Below, one piece after another: positions 1-4,589 of a stretch of 5,592 nt of DNA; within the stretch, counting starts at the first letter, position 1; the number at the start of each line of letters is the position of its first letter. This stretch comes from Candidatus Babelota bacterium (lineage in GTDB: Bacteria; Dependentiae; Babeliae; Babeliales; JABCYS01): positions 1-5,592 of the forward strand of contig JABCYS010000062.1 in NCBI GenBank assembly GCA_013290085.1, given 5' to 3'. Under the pieces are notes generated by a model. The model was not told the DNA's origin, ran no database searches, and saw only the letters and a list, made by a program, of their open reading frames with translations. The translations under genes and the position numbers were made by a program.

Positions 1-383
1 ATGAAAATTTTGTCAACACTAACGTTACGGAAGTACGCAATGCCGCTAATTCACTTGAACAAGCACGAAGTAATGCGGAGAATAATCTAGGTCTCTTTCG
101 TGCTGTTAAACGCAACGATCGAGATAGCCTAAAAGGCGCCAGGCAGTTTTTGGATAATAAAGCAAATTCAAATGCAAAAGATACTAATGGCAATACGCCT
201 TTGTTTTTTGTAAAAGATGGGTCTATGGCAGCGCTTTTGTTGAGCTATGGTGCTGATGTAAATGCTACAAACAATGCTGGCCAGACACCTTTAGATGTTG
301 CCGTGATGGCCAAAAATTCGAATGTTGTGACATTTCTTAAAAGCAATGGTGCCACGCCTGGAGCAGGAACGGCAACCAAATAA
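1..383 (+). CDS. Ankyrin-repeat protein, C-terminal part (5' end outside window)
   Basis: The reading frame is open from the left edge (first full codon at position 3) and ends at 381-383 with TAA, followed at once by a second TAA. The 126 visible residues hold two fairly clear ankyrin repeats and a weaker one before them. The first clear repeat contains NGNTPL and ends LLLSYGADVNA. The second contains AGQTPLDVAV and ends FLKSNGA. The weak one runs from about NLGLFRAV to NKANSNAKD. Each clear repeat keeps the TPL turn and the G-A pair that begins the next loop. The tail after the last repeat is short and rich in Gly, Ala and Thr. Ankyrin repeats bind other proteins and in host-associated bacteria are often effectors, but nothing here names the partner. 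Whether the protein has a signal peptide cannot be seen. A TTG at 150 could be taken as a start, but the frame stays open upstream and the repeat fold needs that upstream sequence, so it is not the real start. Confidence 0.85.
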   Translation, partial: ENFVNTNVTEVRNAANSLEQARSNAENNLGLFRAVKRNDRDSLKGARQFLDNKANSNAKDTNGNTPLFFVKDGSMAALLLSYGADVNATNNAGQTPLDVAVMAKNSNVVTFLKSNGATPGAGTATK

Positions 384-419
384 TAAGTAGAGTAATTACA
401 AACACAATAATAATATCCT

Positions 420-457
420 AAAATGTTCTGGCGGAAAAACTGGGGCATTTTTGTTTT
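420..457 (+). terminator. Probable intrinsic terminator of the ankyrin gene
   Basis: The left arm 420-431 and the right arm 440-451 can form a 12-pair stem around an 8-base loop. Four pairs are G.U wobbles and the rest are Watson-Crick. A T-rich run broken by single Gs follows. Because of the wobbles the stem forms properly only in RNA from the + strand, which fits the upstream gene. It begins about 37 bases after the stop. The stem is AU-rich at its base and many pairs are wobbles, so efficiency is uncertain. Confidence 0.5.
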
Positions 458-488
458 GTGCTTTTTTATATGCCTAAAAAACTGAAAG

Positions 489-518
489 TTGATTTTGTTA
501 AAAAAAATGAAGTAAGAT
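489..518 (+). promoter_or_regulatory. Putative sigma70-type promoter of the small membrane protein gene
   Basis: A TTGATT hexamer at 489-494 and a TAAGAT hexamer at 513-518 are separated by 18 bases. This would put the transcript start around 525, about 30 bases before the start codon. The T-rich tail of the preceding terminator lies just upstream. The match is partial and AT-rich DNA gives such matches by chance. Its position between a terminator and a good ribosome binding site is the main support. Confidence 0.4.
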
Positions 519-557
519 ACCTCTTGTTGTATATTCCTATTTTAAAAGGAGATGTAG

Positions 558-743
558 ATGAACGAATTAATCTTTAAAGCAGCTAAGATCATCACTGCTT
601 TAACCTCTATCCACGTTGGATTGGCTGCCCTTGGCTATGACTTCTGTAAACCATTCCATGGTTTCAAGTTTTACTTGGATGTTATCAGCGGTATCGCTGG
701 TGTAATAGTCCTTGTTAAATTCTTCATGCACATGCAATCGTAA
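558..743 (+). CDS. Small two-helix membrane protein, DUF378-like
   Basis: The protein has 61 residues with two hydrophobic helices, roughly residues 8-28 and 38-56, joined by a short loop containing Cys30, Pro32 and His34. The first helix contains SIHVGLAALGYDF and the second SGIAGVIVLV. This layout (an I.xGL.alg.dl motif, then a xxxGiaGvi second helix) resembles the DUF378 family of small inner-membrane proteins, whose function is unknown. The family call is by pattern recall, not a search. The start is well supported: AAAAGGAG at 544-551 lies 6 bases before ATG. The gene has its own candidate promoter upstream and a strong terminator 19 bases after the stop, so it appears to be transcribed alone. 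The short C-terminus is MHMQS. No enzymatic residues are evident. Confidence 0.82.
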   Translation: MNELIFKAAKIITALTSIHVGLAALGYDFCKPFHGFKFYLDVISGIAGVIVLVKFFMHMQS

Positions 744-756
744 GATTTTTTCTTAC
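740..756 (+). other. Short hairpin covering the stop codon of the small membrane protein gene
   Basis: GTAAGA (740-745) and TCTTAC (751-756) are perfect inverted copies around a loop of five Ts. The stop codon TAA (741-743) lies inside the left arm. The stem is only 6 pairs. It sits 5 bases before the main terminator stem and could protect the mRNA 3' end or be incidental. Confidence 0.4.
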
Positions 757-761
757 CGTTT

Positions 762-789
762 AAGCCTCGCCTTCAAGCGGGGCTTTTTT
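762..789 (+). terminator. Strong intrinsic terminator after the small membrane protein gene
   Basis: AAGCCTCGC (762-770) pairs with GCGGGGCTT (777-785) through 9 pairs, one of them G.U, around the loop CTTCAA. A run of Ts to 789 follows. This is a GC-rich stem with a T tract, the classic Rho-independent layout. It begins 19 bases after the stop codon at 743. Confidence 0.92.
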
Positions 790-953
790 ATTGCCCAAAA
801 TCCAAAGAAATAAAACAACAACGAGATTCAACCATAATCAATCCCACTGGTCATTAATACAAATCCATGATCAAGGCGCAAATCTTTTCAAGTCATTGAA
901 TAATGAATGCCATTTTTAAAAAGCTGTTGAATGCATAGGAAACTGAATGGTGA

Positions 954-1103
954 AAATGCCAAAACAATCTTGGCTGGCAAATTCTGAATCATGGCGGAGC
1001 CTATTTAATGAAAAATAATTTCAATTTAACAATCATGCATTTAATGTTGCAAAAACAAAATCATGCCATGTCGTGCAACGCACTATTTATTTTTTACACA
1101 TAA
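954..1103 (+). pseudogene. Possible decayed ankyrin-repeat fragment
   Basis: One frame is open for 49 codons between TGA at 951 and TAA at 1101. Its translation includes ILNHGG, then KNN, then LTIMHLMLQKQNH. Against the general ankyrin pattern (LLxxGA, about ten residues, then GxTPLHxAxxxG) the spacing of Leu, Gly, Thr and His is in register. The consensus Pro and Ala are missing. There is no start codon near the beginning with a ribosome binding site, and stops lie just upstream in the same frame (936, 951). An ankyrin gene ends 570 bases upstream, so a duplicated and decayed remnant is conceivable. Chance similarity is equally possible. Confidence 0.25.
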
Positions 1104-1121
1104 TGAAAACAGTCTGATAAT
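1093..1121 (+). promoter_or_regulatory. Promoter-like hexamer pair inside the convergent gap
   Basis: TTTACA at 1093-1098 and GATAAT at 1116-1121 are 17 bases apart, and each differs from the sigma70 consensus at one position. The predicted transcript would start near 1128 and run toward the 3' end of the minus strand flippase-like gene. The only open frame just after it is 22 codons (ATG at 1127) and would be nearly leaderless. A small RNA or antisense transcript is possible, but AT-rich DNA gives such matches often. Confidence 0.3.
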
Positions 1122-1236
1122 TTTAAATGTCTGTCAATCAACAGTTCGGTGCATTAAAATACTACAGCGATTGGATGATGATTCGATGTGATTGATGGAG
1201 GTAAAAATAGTTTAATCAGACACTGGTATTTAATTA

Positions 1237-1248
1237 GAAAATATTTTC
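1237..1248. repeat. Perfect 12-base AT-rich palindrome
   Basis: GAAAATATTTTC is its own reverse complement. It lies 4 bases before a second perfect palindrome (1253-1270) in the convergent intergenic region. Such sites can bind dimeric regulators, but short AT palindromes also occur by chance in AT-rich DNA. Confidence 0.6.
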
Positions 1249-1252
1249 ATCA

Positions 1253-1270
1253 TATTTTTTATAAAAAATA
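1253..1270. repeat. Perfect 18-base AT-only palindrome
   Basis: The sequence TATTTTTT-AT-AAAAAATA is fully self-complementary over 18 bases with no spacer. It could extrude as a small cruciform or act as a binding site. It has no GC pairs and no following T tract outside the palindrome, so it is not a normal terminator. Confidence 0.65.
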
Positions 1271-1399
1271 ATCAATTTGGTTTTTATTTTATCGGCTGGT
1301 ATGAAATTGTTGTAAATATCTCTCCATTAATTACCATCTCGTCGTTCGATGATTTGCTTGTCGCCATAGAAATCATTCGCCATAATCGATTCTCGACTC

Positions 1400-1424
1400 C
1401 CTTTTTATTTGCCAAATAAAAAGG
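1400..1424. repeat. Inverted repeat abutting the stop codon of the flippase-like gene
   Basis: CCTTTTTATTT (1400-1410) is mirrored by AAATAAAAAGG (1414-1424) around the spacer GCC. That makes an 11-pair perfect stem, starting directly after the minus strand TAG at 1427-1425. No T run follows the stem on either strand, so it is not a canonical intrinsic terminator. It may stabilise the 3' end of the minus strand mRNA or stop transcription weakly from both sides. Confidence 0.6.
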
Positions 1425-2789
1425 CTAAATAAGTGTATAAATAAAGGATAATCCGGCAATTAATGGATAAAAGAGGTTAGTGAATGAGCGTTTTGACCCC
1501 GGTTGTATGCCCCATCGGTAGAAGGAAAAGGCGATGAGAAAACCAAGACATAAAAATCTGATGAGCATTATGAGCACCAGACAGTGTGTGAGTGATGTTG
1601 AAGAAGGGTAAAGAGTTATTAGAAAAAAGCTGAAATTCATTACTATATTGAGTGCTAAAAATAAATGCGTTTTTTCTTCGGCGATAAAAAACTTTTCATA
1701 GATGGTAAAAAAATTTTCGGAGAACATAAAGATAAGATACAAATACATGTGCGCTAGATTGGGGGTTGTAGCAGGTGTTCGTGTTGCATACATGATGATT
1801 GGAAACACCACTATGAAAAGTGCAGCGGCCAAAATGTTAAGTGCTGAGTAGGTTATGCCGGCTGTTTTATTAAAGAGTTCCTGTTTGTTTCCGTGATCAA
1901 GATCTTTACTTTGAGACATAGTTGCTTCATATGATGAACCCAGAGTTTTTCCTACCACCGCTTTAAAAAAGTACATAACGGAGGTGAGGAGTGATAGGGT
2001 TCCGGCTGCGCTGTCGCCAGCCAGGTACGCATATGATGGGATGAGAAGGTTGCCAGAAAAAAGTTGATGGTTGATTTGGTGAAGAGATCCAAACAATCGA
2101 GAACTGAAAATTCGCTTTCGCAATGATGGTGATACTTGATGTTCATCTCCATCTGGTAATCCGGTATAAAAAGTGTGCAATACTTTTCCTAAATTAAATA
2201 CTGCCATGCCCGAGCAAATAGCAAGTGGAGCAAGTAATGTTGTTAAGGTTATATGCCCAGTTTCAAAATAAAGCCCCCATACAATAAAGACAAAAGTGAA
2301 AATCATTTGAAGTTCTATAAATATGATTTTTATATTTAAAAAAGCGCAACGCAAAAATATGCGCAAACTATATTTGATCCCTTCACTAACCACGATCAAC
2401 CAACATAAGAGTAAGTTGCCAAAACCAAGCATCTTCATTTTTTCACCGAGCCATGAATTGTTTCCGGCCAACACAAATAGAAACACTGGCGCTACTATCA
2501 AAACTACAGCCTGAAATGCTAGTTGATAGAGGAATAATTTTTTAAACAAGGTTTTATTTTTTGTGGCGATGGAAAAGAAGGGAGCTATGGATGTATCTAG
2601 GCCAAGGTTGAGGAGGGCGCTGGTAAGATAAATGATGGCAAAAGTAATTCCTTGTAACCCATAAGTTGCCTTATCCATAACTTGGTACAAGAAAATAAGA
2701 TGGAGTGACAGGGTGCCCTGGTAGATAAGTTGCTCGTAGGAGTTCAACTTAATGTTGTTGAGGAATTTTTGATAATGGGTCATAACCAT
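1425..2789 (-). CDS. Multi-pass membrane protein, polysaccharide flippase/MOP-like
   Basis: The protein has 454 residues and about 12-13 hydrophobic segments, near residues 20-36, 46-66, 84-108, 121-145, 155-172, 182-200, 243-258, 262-280, 312-336, 347-368, 375-395, 402-424 and 436-453. A charged, probably cytoplasmic loop at about 205-235 splits it into two halves. The N-terminal part (a conserved-looking YGLQG, then LLNLGLDTSIAPFF) resembles the start of Wzx-type flippases, where a Gly-rich turn is followed by a SxLxLGLD stretch. Length and helix count also fit the MOP superfamily (Wzx, MATE, MurJ). Such proteins move lipid-linked sugars or other substrates across the inner membrane, but the substrate cannot be told here. 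Start: the first ATG has AGGA (2796-2799 on the + strand) at 6 bases spacing. A second ATG two codons later is too far from it. No glycosyltransferase or other polysaccharide gene lies nearby, so it is an orphan in this window. It is divergent from the carD operon. Another transporter class remains possible. Confidence 0.55.
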   Translation of the reverse strand: MVMTHYQKFLNNIKLNSYEQLIYQGTLSLHLIFLYQVMDKATYGLQGITFAIIYLTSALLNLGLDTSIAPFFSIATKNKTLFKKLFLYQLAFQAVVLIVAPVFLFVLAGNNSWLGEKMKMLGFGNLLLCWLIVVSEGIKYSLRIFLRCAFLNIKIIFIELQMIFTFVFIVWGLYFETGHITLTTLLAPLAICSGMAVFNLGKVLHTFYTGLPDGDEHQVSPSLRKRIFSSRLFGSLHQINHQLFSGNLLIPSYAYLAGDSAAGTLSLLTSVMYFFKAVVGKTLGSSYEATMSQSKDLDHGNKQELFNKTAGITYSALNILAAALFIVVFPIIMYATRTPATTPNLAHMYLYLIFMFSENFFTIYEKFFIAEEKTHLFLALNIVMNFSFFLITLYPSSTSLTHCLVLIMLIRFLCLGFLIAFSFYRWGIQPGSKRSFTNLFYPLIAGLSFIYTLI

Positions 2790-2813
2790 GATGTGTCCTA
2801 AATGTTAAGCTCC

Positions 2814-2830
2814 ATTATTATTATTATTAT
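2814..2830. repeat. ATT trinucleotide microsatellite in the flippase leader
   Basis: ATT is repeated five times, followed by AT (17 bases). It lies 24-41 bases upstream of the minus strand start codon at 2789, beyond the ribosome binding site, in the presumed 5' leader or promoter of that gene. Copy-number change would alter spacing there without touching the coding frame. Confidence 0.8.
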
Positions 2831-2844
2831 CTACTGCCCTAACC

Positions 2845-2860
2845 GCTTGGGGTTCCAAGC
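2845..2860. other. 6-pair hairpin in the divergent intergenic region
   Basis: GCTTGG (2845-2850) and CCAAGC (2855-2860) are perfect inverted copies around the 4-base spacer GGTT. No T tract follows on either strand. It sits about 55 bases upstream of the flippase-like start and could be an operator half-site pair or an RNA hairpin. No regulator can be assigned. Confidence 0.4.
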
Positions 2861-2925
2861 CAAATCTGTAATTCCATTAATCCAGAGACGGTTGTAACTA
2901 TCTTAACCTAAAGAGCTCGTTTGAA

Positions 2926-2946
2926 AAGGCCTTTGATAAAGGCTTT
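2926..2946. other. 9-pair hairpin upstream of the carD operon promoter
   Basis: AAGGCCTTT (2926-2934) can pair with AAAGGCTTT (2938-2946) around the loop GAT, with one G.U pair on the + strand. It lies about 30 bases upstream of the extended -10 element, so it would not be in the carD transcript started there. Read on the minus strand it ends in a short T stretch. It may be an operator or a weak terminator isolating the two divergent units. Confidence 0.4.
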
Positions 2947-2974
2947 GTTCAAGTTAGAAGAATCTCGCTTTTTC

Positions 2975-2983
2975 TGGTATACT
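2975..2983 (+). promoter_or_regulatory. Extended -10 promoter of the carD-miaA operon
   Basis: TGGTATACT matches the extended -10 form TGnTATAAT, with one difference in the hexamer (TATACT, 2978-2983). No good -35 hexamer is seen 16-18 bases upstream, which is usual for extended -10 promoters. The transcript would start near 2990 and leave a leader of about 50 bases. Inside that leader TTGAC occurs twice (2998-3002 and 3006-3010). Those could be -35 elements of another promoter, but no matching -10 is seen at the right distance. Confidence 0.5.
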
Positions 2984-3042
2984 TTTGCATGTATGGGTTG
3001 ACTTTTTGACGGTTAATTTTCCGAATAGTCAAGGGAGTTGTT

Positions 3043-3570
3043 ATGGCCGTCAAAATTTTCGCGGTGAATGACCGTGTTGTCTATCCGGGTCACGGAGTTG
3101 CTAGAATAAACCGCATCGTTGAAAAAGCAGTCAGCACAGAAATAGTTCATTTTTTTGAATTAAAATTTCTTAATAAAGAGATGACTGTTTTAGTACCCAC
3201 TACAAACTTTGAATCGGTTGGCATCAGACCACTCAGTCCTCTTACTCTTATTAATAATGTTTTTAAAGTTATTTCACGCCCCGTGAAAGATTCTTTTGAA
3301 TATGAATTAATGGTAAGTAACTGGAATAAAAGAAATAAGGACTATCAAAATAAGATCCGGAAGGGCGACCTTATTGAGCTTTCTGAGATTTATAGAGATT
3401 TGAAGCATATTGCGAGACAAAAGGAGTTGTCGTTTGGTGAAAAAAATTTATTACAAAAAACTGAAATGCTCCTTGCAGAAGAGATAGCTGTTGTGGAACA
3501 AGTTGGTGAAGAAAAAGCGTTATTGCGCCTGCGATCAAGCATTAACAATCAAGCACGAGAGGCTCGTTAA
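3043..3570 (+). CDS. carD: CarD/CdnL-family RNA polymerase-binding transcription regulator
   Basis: The protein has 175 residues. CarD-family proteins bind the beta subunit of RNA polymerase and stabilise the open promoter complex, often at rRNA and housekeeping promoters. The N-terminal RNA-polymerase-interacting domain (about 5-65) contains VNDRVVYPGHGVARI, then TVLVPTTNFESVGIR, both family hallmarks. The C-terminal helical domain (about 70-170) carries NWNKRNKDYQNKIRKGD followed by EIYRDL and LSFGEKNLL, as in Mycobacterium CarD. Trp94 sits where the mycobacterial Trp inserts into the minor groove at the upstream edge of the promoter bubble. The length is close to the usual 160-170. The start is supported by GGGAG at 3033-3037, 5 bases before ATG. 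An extended -10 promoter lies upstream. It is the first gene of a probable operon with miaA 8 bases after its stop. Confidence 0.92.
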   Translation: MAVKIFAVNDRVVYPGHGVARINRIVEKAVSTEIVHFFELKFLNKEMTVLVPTTNFESVGIRPLSPLTLINNVFKVISRPVKDSFEYELMVSNWNKRNKDYQNKIRKGDLIELSEIYRDLKHIARQKELSFGEKNLLQKTEMLLAEEIAVVEQVGEEKALLRLRSSINNQAREAR

Positions 3571-3578
3571 CTAATCGA

Positions 3579-4547
3579 ATGACCAAGCCATTTCTTCTTG
3601 TTATAACCGGACCTACGGCTGTTGGCAAAACTGACCTTGTGTTGAAAATTGCCGAGTCAATCCCTTCAGAAATTATTAATGTCGATAGTGGCCAGTTCTA
3701 TACCCCACTTACCATAGGTACGGCAAAACCAGATTGGCGAAATGAACCCGTACCTCACCATTTATTCGATATTATTGATACGCCTACTCATTTCTCTGTT
3801 ACCGAGTTTAGAAAAAGGTTGCTCGAAACAGCTACTCAGATTATTTCTCGAAAAAAGTTACCCATAGTAGTAGGCGGCTCGGCGTTTTATGTTAAATCTC
3901 TATTTTTTCCCCCTAAACCCACCATTGCCTCTACGCAAGGGGTTATTCCGGGAGAAATTTCGTGGGAAAGACTTTATGCTCTTGATCCTCAACGTGCCCA
4001 GAAAATCCACAAAAATGATAGCTATCGTATTGGTAGGGCATTAGCCCTGTGGGAAAACACCGGAACCCTTCCTTCATCACTGGCCCCAGACTATGAACCA
4101 CCCATGCCATTTCATTGTATTATTCTTACGCGAGATAAGGATGATCTGTATCAGCGCATCAATGAACGTGTTGTACAGATGCTTGAACAAGGATGGGTTA
4201 ATGAAGTTGAGAACCTTCAATCAACGCCTTGGGAGGAGTTTTTAAAAACAAAAAAAATTATTGGGTACGATGTTATTTTGGAATGTCTGAAACAAGGATT
4301 GGTCGAATCACATAAGGATGAAATGATCGCTTTGATTCAGAAAAAGACTCGTCAGTATGCAAAAAGACAACTTACTTTTTTTAAAATGCTTGAAAAACAA
4401 ATAGAAGAAGAAATCCGCAAAAAACCTGATGCACACGGTGCTTTGGAAGATAAGATCGAGGTTGTGAACTTGACTTTGCTGCCGGTTGATTTATATATAA
4501 GGCAGCTGTTGCCAACTTTGTTGCTGCATACAAAAAATCAAACGTAA
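3579..4547 (+). CDS. miaA: tRNA dimethylallyltransferase
   Basis: MiaA transfers the dimethylallyl group of DMAPP to N6 of A37 in tRNAs reading UNN codons, giving i6A37, a cytoplasmic step that steadies codon-anticodon pairing. The 322 residues are a normal length. Motifs in order: P-loop GPTAVGKT (11-18), NVDSGQFY (34-41) with the expected catalytic Asp36, IGTAKP (46-51), PHHLFDIID (59-67), VVGGSAFY (97-104), LDPQRAQKIHKND (135-147), IIGY (227-230) and TRQYAKRQLTFF (257-268). Small departures from the usual pattern: GGS replaces GGT, NDS replaces NDP, and RALA replaces RALE. The segment between about 110 and 135 is about ten residues shorter than in E. coli. The start ATG follows the carD stop by 8 bases. 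No strong ribosome binding site is close: GAGAGG (3557-3562) is 16 bases away and inside a small hairpin. Translation may therefore be coupled to carD. Confidence 0.96.
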   Translation: MTKPFLLVITGPTAVGKTDLVLKIAESIPSEIINVDSGQFYTPLTIGTAKPDWRNEPVPHHLFDIIDTPTHFSVTEFRKRLLETATQIISRKKLPIVVGGSAFYVKSLFFPPKPTIASTQGVIPGEISWERLYALDPQRAQKIHKNDSYRIGRALALWENTGTLPSSLAPDYEPPMPFHCIILTRDKDDLYQRINERVVQMLEQGWVNEVENLQSTPWEEFLKTKKIIGYDVILECLKQGLVESHKDEMIALIQKKTRQYAKRQLTFFKMLEKQIEEEIRKKPDAHGALEDKIEVVNLTLLPVDLYIRQLLPTLLLHTKNQT

Positions 4548-4589
4548 GTTTTTTACCGAGACTTAAAAAAATTAACTCGAGGCCTTCGT

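Larger units (their letters stand above)
790..1399. other. Long convergent intergenic region without a convincing gene
   Basis: This stretch of about 610 bases lies between the + strand terminator ending at 789 and the palindrome next to the end of the minus strand flippase-like gene. All frames are broken by frequent stops; the open stretches I read run at most about 50 codons. Short open frames exist: 947-1018 (23 residues, + strand), 954-1103 (49 codons, ankyrin-like), 1127-1195 (22 residues) and an 18-residue minus strand frame starting near 1383. None has both a good ribosome binding site and a recognisable product. The region holds two AT-rich palindromes and one promoter-like pair of hexamers, listed separately. 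No tRNA-like cloverleaf or known RNA consensus was recognised. Confidence 0.7.

Noticed and set aside
1..90. An ATG at the first base opening a 29-codon frame on the + strand
   Set aside because: It is in a different frame from the ankyrin protein, stops at 88-90 and has no recognisable product. The ankyrin frame runs through the same bases without a stop.
245..448. A 67-codon minus strand frame
   Set aside because: It lies opposite the ankyrin coding sequence and the terminator hairpin and has no good start context.
947..1018. A 23-residue + strand frame starting with MVKMPKQSW
   Set aside because: It has no ribosome binding site at a proper distance and overlaps the ankyrin-like open stretch in another frame, so neither reading is firm enough to call a gene.
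1046..1079. Inverted repeat GTTGCA and TGCAAC with a 22-base spacer
   Set aside because: The arms are 6 bases only and the spacer is long, so chance is a sufficient explanation.
1110..1225. Imperfect inverted repeats (GTCTGAT at 1112-1118 and ATCAGAC at 1215-1221) that might bound a small mobile element
   Set aside because: Only 7 bases match, no target-site duplication was seen and the interior has no other element-like structure.
1330..1383. An 18-residue minus strand frame (MANDFYGDKQ...) downstream of the flippase-like gene, with GGGAG upstream
   Set aside because: The ribosome binding site is about 13 bases from the ATG, the peptide is very short and no homology is recognisable.
1952..2514. 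Two frames of 63-66 codons overlapping the flippase-like gene on either strand
   Set aside because: Both are shadows of the long membrane protein frame, with composition unlike a real protein and no supporting start sites.
2998..3026. TTGACT as a -35 element for the carD gene
   Set aside because: At 16-18 bases spacing there is no acceptable -10 hexamer, whereas the extended -10 at 2975-2983 is a better promoter candidate.
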